A DNA stretch of 64,000 nt from Owenia fusiformis (lineage: Eukaryota > Annelida > Polychaeta > Sabellida > Oweniidae). Location of the stretch: the NCBI GenBank assembly GCA_903813345.2, contig CAIIXF020000007.1:38982671-39046670 (forward strand). The letters run 5' to 3'. The translations under genes and the position numbers were made by a program. Shown here one piece after another: positions 41,960-55,000 of the stretch (its first letter is position 1; the number at the start of each line of letters is the position of its first letter). The notes beneath the pieces are model-generated. The model ran no database searches. It was not told the origin of the DNA and saw nothing but the letters and a program-made list of their open reading frames with translations.

Positions 41960-43130
41960 TCAATAGGGACAAAGATTTTTGAACAATTGGTAGTTCCAAT
42001 AATCTTATATGGATCCGAAATATGGGGCATGTCGAGTTACTTTTCTAAAAAAGATTTAAATGAATGGTTTACAAATGGCAGACGATTTTCATCTGAGAAA
42101 CTTCTGTTATCTTTTTGTAAATATATTCTTAGAGTATATAAAAATCAACAAATTTAGCAATTTATGGAGAGCTTGGGAAATACCCACTATACATAAATAT
42201 GAACAAGTTACTAATTTCTATAATCACATGTTAATACGTCATACATCTTATTATCAGAAAGACTTACTACATCTAATGACCTATCAAAGAACAACAAGTC
42301 ATCGTGGATGCTGAATTTTAAAAGTGTAATAGATAAATTAGAGGTAGTATCGTTTTTAGGAGACATCAACATCAATAATACTTTAGATGTTAAACAATAT
42401 ACTATTGACGCATCCGAAGTTGTTTGTAAATCAAAAATTAGTTTTGAAGATTATTGGCGAAATCAATTGAATTCCGACCAATGTCGCAAACTGAATGCGT
42501 ACAAAATATTTAAAGCAATTTCAGGTTCGAACCTTATTTAGATTCAATTTCAAATGGGCATTTACGACGAAGTCTAGCAAAGTTTCGTATCAGTAACCAC
42601 AAATTAAAAATAGAAACGGGTAGATACGAACGCCCAAAATTAAAGATCGATGAAAGAATTTGCGAGGTTTGCAATTTAATAGAAAACGAAAAAATATAAT
42701 GCTTTCATGTAAAAAATACAGTGTATATAGAAAATGCTCGATAAACGTGAATCACACGACAATCCAATTAAACACATTTTCAACATGGAGGACGATTCCC
42801 TTTTCTTCCTATATTGTATGTCTTGTGAAAATAAAGAAATTGAAATTGTAGCATAATTTATTCATAAATGTAATATAACATAGAAGGGTGTGATATATGA
42901 CATAAACAATGGACGCGTATGACAATCACCATTCATGTGCTCATCCATGATACATATTTATTTGTTCATTTATTTACTTATTCATTCATTATGAAGTATT
43001 AATTGTGTGTGTTGTTATTGTACTGTTTTCTGTTGTATTGATATATTGTAAACTTAGTGTTTACTTTGTGTACACTTAACCCTTTATGGGTATGCATGTG
43101 TAATAAAGTTCATAAATCTAAATCTAAAAT
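41960..43130 (+). pseudogene. 3' remnant of a non-LTR retrotransposon
   Basis: Translated in pieces across frames, it contains LIYGSEIWGM, LSFCKYILRV, IETGRYERPKLKIDERICEV and FMLSCKKY. These have the order and look of the region after the reverse transcriptase in many invertebrate non-LTR elements, including a C-terminal Cys-rich motif. Frameshifts and stops make it dead. The tail ends AATAAAGTTCATAAATCTAA followed by a short repeat, typical of such a 3' end. Confidence 0.72.
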
Positions 43131-43969
43131 CATCGATCATGTATCTCATGAGTGTCAGATAACACTGCTAGAGAAATCATGTTTTGGCCATATCACAATT
43201 TTCTCAAATAGCCTCCTTTGTGTCAAGAGAAAATTAAAGGTGTCGTGTTGAATAATCAACAAAAAAGTAGCATTACTAATAGTAGAGCTTGCGCCGGACA
43301 TTTGTGACATACGTCATCAAGTGTCGTTTTGAAAATTGTCTGGCTTAATAGACAAATACGCGATAGACGAAAACATGGTCATTAACATTAAATATCTCCC
43401 GCAATGCATCGCTTCAAATGGGACAAATATTCATTGGTCCGTTGATTAAACCAAATTCTCCCAACCTTAAAACCATGTTTTTGCGTATTGTCGGGACGAT
43501 AAAGGTCACATTAATATCAAGTTACAAACCTCGCAATTGATATAAACATGAATGCAAGTCCATGTTGTATAGACGAAATTTTGCTTCTTGTTTCATATCG
43601 AGTAACGGGTCTCAGCTTCCGGAAACTAAGTCAGTGACGTCACGGTAGAACATTTCATGATTATCGTCAGTTTCGAAAAATATTCATGAAAACTCTTCGC
43701 AGATTGTCATAAGGACCTACATTTTATCGATTGTGCAAATTTACGTGAAGAAGAATGTCAAATAGAGCTGAAATGATGTGTTCAAAATCGGACCCTGTAT
43801 ATTTCAATGGGGAAAAAACCAGGATGTAAAATTTTTTTTCCCAGAATTTGAGCTCTTCAACACCACGCCCGGTGATCGTACAAAAATGATGGAGGGGGAT
43901 TAGGCGATTTCTGAAAGAAAACTCAACAAATTTGGATGATTTATTTTTTCAAGAGAAAATTTACAACTG

Positions 43970-44130
43970 AATTGCCAAATAAATAGGCGCAGTGCATGGC
44001 AAAATATGTTAGGTCATCTAGTATTTTTTTTAAACTGATACCCTTCTAAGATATGAGATCTATTAAAAAAGGCGCATCATCACCAACGTGCAAAAGTCAA
44101 TGTTTTTGCTATAAATCGGACAAAAATGGT
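43970..44130. repeat. Dispersed repeat copy 3 (partial)
   Basis: ACTGATACCCTTCTAAGATA, AAAAAAGGCGCATCATCACC and GTGCAAAAGTCAATG match, with changes, 17195-17270 in copy 1. Confidence 0.5.
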
Positions 44131-44946
44131 CTACACGACCTGTAATAAATAGGTATAAGGGACGTTATTATCATAATACTAATGACATTGCTCATTTTTT
44201 AAAGTTAGTTGATGTATAAAGCTTGACAGATCAAAATGTTGTTTTTTCTTATCAATTATTGTAAGCTTTGATGTGGTCCGTTTGAGATGTTGTTGGTGTC
44301 AATGAAAAAAAGGTTCAATACATTGGACATTCTATAACATTCAAATAAAAGTCTTTATTTTGCCCCAAAAATATTGAAAATACGCAAAGCTGGCCTTTAA
44401 TCAAAAATTGAAAGATTATCTTTCCAAAGAGCATTCGATTAAATTAAAAAATTAACACAATGTTAATCACAACAAGAGGGACATTAAGCAATCAAAATAT
44501 ATGTAAATACTTAATTTGTAAATTATTTTTGTGGAAATAAGAACCACGTCCAGCTGTTGAAATTAATCCACTAACCCTTACAAATGGATTAATAATTATA
44601 AAAAAATTAACATGTACAATAGGGTTTTGATTGCAAATGCCAATGAATCATTTGCTCTTGACTAGAATATTATTGTATATAATATGCATTATTTGTTGTT
44701 CCCTTTCAATAATACAAGAATAATATTATTAAATCAAAAATTATTTTTAAAGATACTTATTTCTTATTCTACTATACGATTCCCTCTTAAAGTAACTTAG
44801 CTAGCAGTATATCAAACCTTTTAATCTATATTATTTTCACCTTTTCACCAAGTGACATTGGGAATACTATCAACAATAATTTAGCTGTGGTAGCAACATG
44901 TTTTTCTGTAGTTGTTCGGCCTTTAATATGTGGAACTGCATTTTAG

Positions 44947-45840
44947 GAAGTCTGAACTTCAATTAATGACGCAAACGTATTCTTTGACATGAGAGTACCT
45001 TAGGACCATAGGAAAAATATATCTAAAGACACAAGCCAGATGGCGCTATTGGAAATATACGCATTTTCAAAATGGCCGCCAAAAATACAACGGAGACAAT
45101 ATCTTTGCTTCTATGAATGCTATAATGATAATATTGGTGCCTGAATCTACATTTTTTGTGGGTGTAGAACTAGGGTTTGAGTCTTGAAAATTAAGAACTT
45201 CTATTTTATATTTAAAAATATGCATTTTTTCAAAATGGTTGCCAGAGACGTAACTAACTTTTATTTAATAAACATTTTCACTTTTTATGTTTACTTCTTA
45301 TTTTTTATTCTTTTAATTTATTTTTAATGCATGAAAAGGATTATTCAACATGAGGTCTAAAACTTGTTCAAAAGTAGAATGGTTTGAAAGTCTTGTTTTG
45401 AATTTTCGATGACCAATGAGTTTTCCCATCGGAAAATAACATGGGAGATGTTGTTTTTATTTCATACGCCATCCTATTTTAAGGAATTGTTAATATATTG
45501 TAATAAAGTTCTGAAAAAGGTAGGGCCATAGTCAATAATTTTCGAGGGAGTTGGTTTGATATTTTAGTATCACTATTTTTCTGAAAAATGCGTATATTTT
45601 AAAGTGGAAGTTCTTAATTTTCAGGTCTCGAAACCTCATTAAATGGATTCTACAAGCCCATCAATGTATTTTTGACACCAGTCTAATAATTGTAGCATGC
45701 ACAGAAGCAAAGATATTGTCTTTGATGTATTTATGGCGGCTATTTTGAAAATTGTGTTTGGATAAAATTGTTTATATTGCCCTAAGATACATCCATGCCA
45801 AAGGGGACATTTGGATCATTAAATGAAGTTCAGATGTAAT
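44947..45840. mobile_element. Foldback element, about 900 bp
   Basis: GAAGTCTGAACTTCAATTAA is answered by TTAAATGAAGTTCAGATGTA at the right end. The arms share inverted segments such as AGACAATATCTTTGCTTCTA / AGAAGCAAAGATATTGTCTT and AAAATGGCCGCCA / TGGCGGCTATTTT. No ORF. Confidence 0.65.
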
Positions 45841-46025
45841 TAACCCACCTACTACTTCTCTAAAATGATGAAAATGTGTTTTTTCAAACTCTACACATAC
45901 CTTTTTAAGGAACCTTTAAATATATTACTTCCTTTCACAATATTCATATATATCCATGATTGAGCAGCGTCTAGTCTAAACTGATATGCAGTATTTGTAT
46001 TTGAATTTCAGATACATATTGCAGA

Positions 46026-46077
46026 ATGCCAGTTCTTCATGTCCCATGCTACAGGTCATTGCTGCTAATTGTGTCAG
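46026..46077 (+). CDS. Gene C exon 1: start of signal peptide
   Basis: ATG at 46026, 52 nt, donor TCAG|GTAAAT. Encodes MPVLHVPCYRSLLLIVS. Same length, phase and context as gene B exon 1. An upstream TTTCAG suggests a spliced 5' UTR. Confidence 0.82.
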
Positions 46078-49000
46078 GTAAATAAACACTCTGAATAACT
46101 TAATATGTCATGCACATGAGGAAAAAAAACACAAAATACAGAACAAGCTAAAATCATATCAACCGAAAAAACGATCGCCATCCTTAGAATAGTATAATTA
46201 GATTTGAAAGAAATATTGTGAGCCGCGTTTTCATTTTTCTATCACACTACCGGTAATGATGGCACTATACGGTCAAGACAAGTAACTTAGTCAACATTCG
46301 ATATTCGTATGTTCATCAATATTTACTAAGAATGGTGCCACGATTGAAGTAAACCTCTGGTTAATTATTTTCAATAAACCTATCAGCAAACGTGTAAATG
46401 ATAATTTTGATGTTCTGTTACATATTGGTGAAGCAATCTTTGGGATATGACCTAAATTTCTGATTTTCCACTGTGTCCCTGTATACCCCTACTTCAAAAG
46501 ATATATGTTATTCGTCATTTTTCATTATGAACCAACCATAAATGTATTTTTTCTTGTTTACATACAGAATGAACTTTTGGTTTTCAAATATTGCAAGACG
46601 GTACTGCATTTATTTGTTCAGGATATCGGGCAAACAAATGCGTGTCAATTTACACTGTAATATCCTACATACTTATATTTCAAGGGTAGTTTTGAAGAAT
46701 AATCAAGAAAATCCATGTTTTCAAATGGATTCATCCTTGTCAAAGAACGTGAATGAGGATATGCCGTTTGAAAAACTTACAACATGTTTCAAGTTCTTAC
46801 AATTCTTGGTTAAAAAAAATAATTTGAAAGTTGTGATTTCGAATGTAATATCCTACTCAATGAAATTTGTTGAGATTTGTGAATATTTTCTTTCGAAATG
46901 CACATTGCTGGAGAACAGAACCTTGCCATGTTCGAGATGCACGGAAAATGTTTTGTTAATACTTGACGTCGTACGGATATTTGGATGTGATTGACGTTTT
47001 CGTTAATCTCCTACCACTGTAATTTCCAACTTAATTTTTGGAAGCCAAATGTGATAGTCACGAATTGATATTTAAGTCACACGTTGATGCATACATCATG
47101 TGTGTACATTAACTGTGGAATACATGCCAACTTACATTTATATAAATATCCACAATTAACTCAAATCATCAATTCTCGAAACGGTTTATTATTTAACCTG
47201 GTGAATTGAATGTTTCATTTTGATTCATAATTATGGTATCGGATTTGAATATAATATAAGTCGAGGCTTAAACAAAGCAATAAGATTACGTGAAACCTTT
47301 TGTGAAAATTCAAACGATTTTTCAAGAATCCTCCTTCAAAGTGATACCAAAGTGCTCCCCGGGAGTGGAAATTTCGTCTTGTGTAATCAAAATAATAGAG
47401 CGGGTGGTTTGAATTTTTGTTTGAGTTTATAGTTTACATCTATAAATTGAAAAACATATCGCCTAATTGAAAGGTACATGCATATTTTGGCGATCTATCA
47501 TTATAAAGGGCTAAATATTGTGCAAAAACAGGAGTTGACACGCTTACATTTGAAAATGAAATTTCCTACATAATTGTCGACTCATGTTTAAAAGTCATGA
47601 AAACAAGGTTGAACACAAAACATTGACCCAGTTACTGTCTATTCAGCATGGGTTCACCAAGGGAAATATTATTAATGACTTAAATCGTTTACAGTTAAGT
47701 TGTATTCCAAGAAACTTATCAATTTAGAAATGCAAATTGTTCAATTTTGTTTTTCAATTATAAAAAATGGCAACTGTAGAGAACAACGTTTTCAAAGTTT
47801 TTTAAAACGGAGATATTTACTTATGCAACATGCATTGGCATGTGTCAGGGAATAAATAGGAAGAATATGCATTTGATTCTATATCTTGTTCCTGAAGGAG
47901 TTTGTTAAGGAGCGGTATATCTTAACGTACTTTTATCATCCCGAACTCAAACATTTCGAATACTTATTTCGAGAACGCTTTGTTGAGAATGGATTCAAGA
48001 TGTACTCAAAATTAGTGCGTTAAAATGTGTATTATCATCTAAATGACCACCTCACAAATTATTTTGGAAATCAAAGATGTACGATTTTTGAGATTTTTAT
48101 TTTCGAATGTTGACTTACTTACTTGGCTTGACTGTATAGTGTGTGCCAAATTGCTTTCTAAGTGGCTTAGTTAGGCTAAACCTATGTTGTGGTAGCTTAC
48201 TATGAATTGACCCATAGTAATTTTAGATTGATCTATTATCTATTCATTTTTTCTTGTCTGCAGTCAAAATAGTGACACGAAAGGGCTAAACGGCTTGCAC
48301 CAAGGTGCGACCGTCAAAAAGATGAGTTTGAAAAACATACATTTTTTTAAAATAATACTTGTAAGTATACAAAATAAGATGCAAATTTGATATTGATGTG
48401 TAATGATAGTCCATTCGGGTGTGGTAATTTTATGAAAAACAATTATGGTAAAAATTGGATATTTATGACCTTAAAATGCGATTTCAATTAAAAAGTTACT
48501 GTTGTCAAGGATAGTATTCCTATTTTATATAGTCAGTGTTTTTTAAATATACCAAGAACCATTTCATTAGTTTTTGACAAAGTAAATAATTATAGGGCTC
48601 ACACAAGGATCAACTTTGTTCATAGCATTTTCATATTAAGTGATGTTTTGAAAAAATACGAAGGTAAACTGAATTTTATTTTATATTTGTTGAAGAAAAA
48701 ACAATTATATGTTTGTTTTCTTGTTTCGACTGAAAAATCTCAATTCATCGCCCTTGCTTCGCAAGCAGGAGAGTCTACACCACCAGTACGAAAAAGTCTT
48801 CAAAAAGTTGATCCTTGTGTGAGCCCTACAATTATTTACTTTGTCAAAAACGTATATAATGGTTATTCGGATATATAAAAATCATTTAATAGGTAAAATA
48901 GGAAAAGTATCATTGACTTTTGATTTTGAATAAAAAAGTATTACGAGCATATAGTGCATCACTTAGTTTATAGCTTGCAGACAGTGATCTAAGAGGCATC

Positions 49001-52000
49001 ATCTTGTAGTAATGGGTGTGACAGTGATGAGACGGGAATTGATTTTATTAATGCAAGTTTTGACAATCCTAGTATTGATGGTTTATCTTACGGACGTCAT
49101 ATTAAAAGATACCAATTTGCATTACATCAACATCAAAGAAGTTTGATTTGTTCACAGATACGTGTCAGAGTGATACCTGTAGCAGTTGCACTAGATTGAT
49201 ATACAACAAGATATGTGTGAGCATTCATTGCAACATTTACTTAAGAGTTATAATTTTACTAAATCTGATGGAAGATTAGATAATCTATCTCTTTTGGTTT
49301 ATTCAATTTGAATAGTACTTTTGCAATAAAGATACCTTAGTTTTGAAACATTAGCAGCAATTTCATTTCAAAAAGATCAATTTTCAACTTCGTACTATGT
49401 TTTGTTCATAAGATGTGTATTCAACATAGGTCAAAAGTCAGGGTAATTTCAAGTTTTAAAATATCAATATCTAGGAGAGTTGGCATTTTAAGACATTTTG
49501 CCGATGGTGTGACCCTTCATAACCGATGATTATGTGACCTGAGGTAAAGATCAACTGAATGGGTGTAGGTAATTTCAAGGTCAATATCTAGCAATTTGGT
49601 GTTTTAAGGCAATAAAGAACAATTCTGACCCTTGACAACCGATTATTAGGTGATCTGTTGTCAGGGTCAAGGTCTATAGGTCAAGATCATTTCAAGGTCA
49701 TCAATATCTAAATATTTGGCGTTTTTGGGCTGAGGTTACCCTTTGTGAATCATGAATGTGTGACCTGAGGTCAAGGTTATTTCAAGGTCAAATATCAGTA
49801 TCTAAGTATTTGGTGTATTAAGGCCCTTGTATCTGCTGTGGCCCTTAGCGACTCATGATAGGGTGACTTCCAAGGTCAATATCTCGCAATTTGGAGTTTA
49901 AAGGCAATTGAGAACAATTGTGACCTTTGGCGACCAATGATTAGGTGACCTGGTGTCAAGGTCATTTCAAGTTCAATATCTAAGTAGTTGGCAAATGTGG
50001 GGCTACAGTCCTATTTAATGACCAATGATAAAATGACCAGAGATCTATAAGTCAATGTTTATGGATCAAGATCATTTCAAGGTGATATCCCAATATCTAA
50101 TTAGTATTTGGCGTTTTGGGCTGAACGTGTTTTTGTGAAAACAATATGATTTTTCTTATGTAAAGTCCCTGTGTGATAAAAATGATATCATCCAACTTCT
50201 TCACTTGAAAAGAAAAAACATCATGAATCTCCCTCAACCTTTATTTTTCAACTTATTTTTTATGATTTCATTCTGGTTTGATTCCTTGACAACTTAATGA
50301 TACACTACATGATTTTACTACTATATGTACGGGTATAAGCATCAAATGTGGTGCCACCTGTTATTAATAACATTCGTAAACATAATGCTTGAATGTATCA
50401 ATAAATTGAAATTGAAAATATAAATATTTGAAAATATATCTGAAATATTATTGATAAGATCCCCACCTTGTCACTTTTTGAAAAATATTAGGCTTATTTT
50501 CTAAAGTATTTTTCCTTAATTCGAATATATCAAAAGTTCTTCTACGCTAATGAATTAACAAATTCTGAAAAGGGGACGGGTATTGAAATGCGATAAAGTT
50601 AAAAACCACAAGTTCCTTGTTATTTTCCATTGGAAAAACTCAAACTATCCATTGTTTTTAACATAATTGTGGTCATTGAAAATTGATATCTCCAAAACTA
50701 GACTTTCATTACAATTCTACTAATGAAAAAGTTTTAGACCACTTGTTGAATAATATTTTCATGCAATTCAAATAAAAAAGAAGAACCTCTGCTGAGTAAA
50801 TAATTTCAAAAAAATGTTGAGATGGGTTCCCCATTCATAGTTTTTTAGATTGTTTGAATGATATTTTTATAATCATTGAGAATTGAATTTTCTTGAAAGA
50901 TAACATATTGTGTTTAAATGTCATATTTATATTGAGAAAGTAGTCATGGTAAAATATATGACGATCAGATATCACTTGCCATACTATACCTGGTCCTTTG
51001 CCAATTTGAAGTGAATTGTAAAATCATATCAGGAGAGAGGACATCCAAATATGAGGTCATTAATTTAATGACTGCAATCAGTAATCAACAGCCACGAGAG
51101 TTACTTTCTCTAGTAATTCTGAATTGGATCAGTATTGTATTGTATTGTATTGTATTGTATTGTATAATATGACCATTTAATTCTAGTTTCTTCATATGCC
51201 TGGACTAAAAAATCCCGAATCTGTTTGGGTGAAATAACCAAATGTGACCAATAATATGAGTATATTTGAGTATTGTCTCTTCACTTTCCAGTCAAAAATG
51301 TAAGATTTAAAAATATTTTTACAAATAATTGCAGTAAAACATGCAAAATATAATGCACATTTGTTATTGAAATGTAAAGATAGTCCATGAGGGTATGGTT
51401 ATATTATTAGAAACAATTATGGTAAAAATTGGGTATTTCTAACCATATAATGCTTTTTATTCCAAGTTCAAAGACATTCTTCCTATTTTACCTCTGAAAT
51501 GATTTTCATACCACCGAATAACCATTGTATCAGTTTCTGGCAAAGTAAATAAGTGTAGGGCTTACACAAGGATCAACGTTTTTTAAGACTGTTTATGTAC
51601 TTGTATATCCCCTGCCGTTCTAAGAGGAAGAGCAATGAATTGCGATTTTTCAGTTAAAACAATGAAATAAACACACTCTGTTTATTTTGTTAAACATTTA
51701 ACAAATAAAATTGTGTTTAACCTTATATTTTTTCAAAACATCACTAAATATGAAAATATTGCAAATAAAGTTGATCCTTGTGTGAGCCCTATATTTATTT
51801 ACTTTGCCAAAAATGAATATAATGGTAATTAAAATATTTTGAAAACATTGAATAGGTGATATAGGAATATTATCATTAACAACCATGACTTTTGAATAAA
51901 TATGGTATTTTCAGGTCAGAAATATATAATTCTTCACAATTATTGTTTTTTATAAAAATGGCCACACGCAAATGGAATATCATACTTATCAATACCAAAT

Positions 52001-55000
52001 TTGCCTCCTATATTGTATACCCATTGCTATTATTTGAAAAAAATAATTTTTCATCAAACTCATCTTTTTGATGGTTGCACCTTGGTGGAAGCCGTTTAGC
52101 CCTTTTGTGTCACCTTTTTGAGTGCAGACAAGTAAAAATGAATAGTTGATGGACCAATCTATAATGATAATGGGTCACTTCATAGTAAGCTACCACAACA
52201 TAGGTTTTTGTGATTTTCTGGGGTTTTGGCACACACTACTACGTTCCTCAGCTGCTTATCTTCTGGACTACCGTCTTATTCTCATGGAGCTATTTGAAAA
52301 ACTCTTCAATCAATTTTGTTTCCTCGATTACTTGATCTATCTTTCTCATAGGACAACCCACGATACTGCCCTCTTTACCCAATGCAAGATGCAATGTCGT
52401 CCATTCCTGATGAGCTTTGATAATTTTTCTTTATCGAGTCGAAATTTAGTGGTTATCATCTTGTTTTCAATTAATTATATGAAAGCCATTCTAAAATAAA
52501 TTCGAATATTCTGGATCAATGTCATTCCTTTTCATGTCTTTTTCTAAAAATACTCCAACTATATACTTTTAATTGTTTGAGGAAAACTACAAATTTTTAA
52601 AATGATGCACCCATTTGTCTATAAAATGTTTACCTTTCCTATTATGGGAGAATTTAAATATTTCCTCCCGTTTTCGCACATTGAATCTGAAATAACTTCA
52701 CCAATTGATAACATATCACGGATTTTTTTGGGAGATATTATATTTGAGCTTGTAAGGAACATATTGTTAGATCATTAGTACATATTGCTTGCACTTTTGA
52801 AACTCTCTATAGATCTTATTTTGCCTTTAATAATGAGCGTAATTTTCCTTACAGGTTTTGCTGGCCTTGCCTTGATCCAAGAAGTTACAAGTGAGGGGTC
52901 GACCTGCGAACCCGTTTGTAAGATATAAAAATCCTAAAAGTACAATATATAATGAATCCATTGAAGTAAAAAAGATTCCCTCGATCAAGATTTTCGGTCA
53001 CATTTGTCCCAAAATTCTGATTACTTCATACCATAGTGGGTAAAACTAGAAAATGATCAGAAGATAGCACCAACGGGTGTGATAAATATATTTTGAAATA
53101 AATAATAGGTAGTAATCATGAGCATTTATTTTAGGAATATATTGTTTATGTGACCCTAAAACTTTTTCCCAATTTTTTTTCTTCAAAAATCTCTGAAATA
53201 ACTTTTAAACAGTATAGATATTATATGACATGCGCAAAGCTCTATTTAGATTCCATCGACCCCCCTCGATTTCCTCTATCAAGTTTTTCGGTCACATTTG
53301 TCCCAAAATTCTGATTACTTCATACCATAGTGGGTTAAACTAAAGAATGATCCGAAGATAGCACCAACGGGTGTGATAAATATATTTTGAAGTTAAAAAT
53401 AGGTCGTCACCATGAGCTTTTACTTTTTTTTAAATCTCTGAAATAACTTTTAAACAGTAGATATTATATGACATGCGCAAAGCTCTATTTAGTGATATTT
53501 TTATTTCAAATATGGCGGCCAATCGATGTCTGATAACCCTTACAAATATCTAGGCAGTGTGCATTTTTACCTTCTGAGAAATAACAATTGGAATTAAGTA
53601 GTCGTTTTGTTTTTTATTATCGTAATTCTATGTGCTGTGGTATTAACACGTCAGCAGAAGTACATATCCATACAATAATCGAGTGAATGACCGATTTTTC
53701 GAAAACCTGTCTCCTACTATGGATATAAAAACTTGTATTACAATGTTCAAACGTGCGACTGTGCAGCTCAATGTCAAGCTAAATTAATGTTGTGTCTGAA
53801 ACACATACCTGGTCTACTCACAGCAGCTTGTTATTCACGTATACACGCATAGCCAACATAGTAAAATGATCTGAATTTCGGAATTTCGTTTAGAGCTAGT
53901 AATGCTCGCTACATGTCTTCACCATAAGTGTTCATCAGACTTTGCGCATGCTCAGGAGAAAATCATCAACCAATCACATTTATAAATTAATTTTGCGCAT
54001 GCGTCTTACAAGGGTGCAGAAATTTGTACGTAAAAATGAACCAATTTGAGATAACCCGATACCAGTCGGAGAAATCTGACGATCTACAGAAACTCACTTC
54101 AAGAAATCAAAAGCGGACTGACGGCTTATTCTACTATGCTGGGATAAAGTCTAGATAAATTCTTTTGGGATATTTCAAATGAACAAGTCTCTAGTTCGAA
54201 AGACAATCGTATCAACTTGAAAAAAGTTCAGTTTTGAAGAACAATCTTAACATGCGCAGTAGTCCCATCTTCGTAGTACCATATTGACTGTAAAGTCATG
54301 AAGAATAGTAAATGAATGATAAAACATATTTTCAAACGTAACATGGGGCAATACACCTTAATGTCTGAAATATTTTATACCCAAAGTAAGAGATCGGCAA
54401 AGGACACAAGGGGTGTTTTGATATTTTGTGATAAATTTTTGTTCCTTCTAAAAGGTCTTTTTGACGCAATACTATATTTCCTAAAAAATTTAAATTCAAA
54501 CAAAAATCAATAATCACGGTCCACATCCCACTCCGTATGTTATGGTCCGTTCGCGTGCACACGATTCGACCATACCGCCTCTATAGGGAGGAAATTCGGA
54601 GGTGAGTTGCATTATTAGAGTATTCTTTGATTTTACATTTATACTGCGCGATTCAAATTGATAAATATATGTATATTAAACTGAAAAACTGAAAAAGTTG
54701 TCTAAGTTTTTGAATGCTCAAAAACATTCGATCTGTTTGTGGTGACGACATATATGCTGAGAGAGTGAGTTTCTGCTTCCTTATCGTCATTTACGTGTCA
54801 AATGTACCATATTGTGGTAGATTATGTAAATCAAATGAAGCCTTTGTATACATTGATAGATACAATCACGCCAATTGAATGTTCCTTGGTATATACTGAT
54901 TTTAAAATGGTCAAAAGCAAATAAGAAGAGGATCCGACTCTGTTGGTTAATTTTTTAGAATGGATCCGACCCACGCGCGTTTCTCTTCCGATCCTACCGT

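Larger units (their letters stand above)
48138..52238. mobile_element. 4.1-kb foldback element with palindromes nested in each arm
   Basis: The left end (AGTGTGTGCCAAA, then CCTATGTTGTGGTAGCTTAC) and the right end (GTAAGCTACCACAACATAGG, then TTTGGCACACACT) are inverted. So are AAAGGGCTAAACGGCTTGCA and its counterpart near 52090. Each arm contains its own smaller palindrome bounded by GGGCTCACACAAGGATCAAC (48565-48860 and 51540-51825). No transposase recognised. It lies in gene C intron 1. Confidence 0.75.

Noticed and set aside
52146-52499. 117-codon frame rich in Leu/Phe/Ile
   Set aside because: It overlaps the right arm of the 4.1-kb foldback and is not recognised; composition is as expected of A+T-rich DNA.
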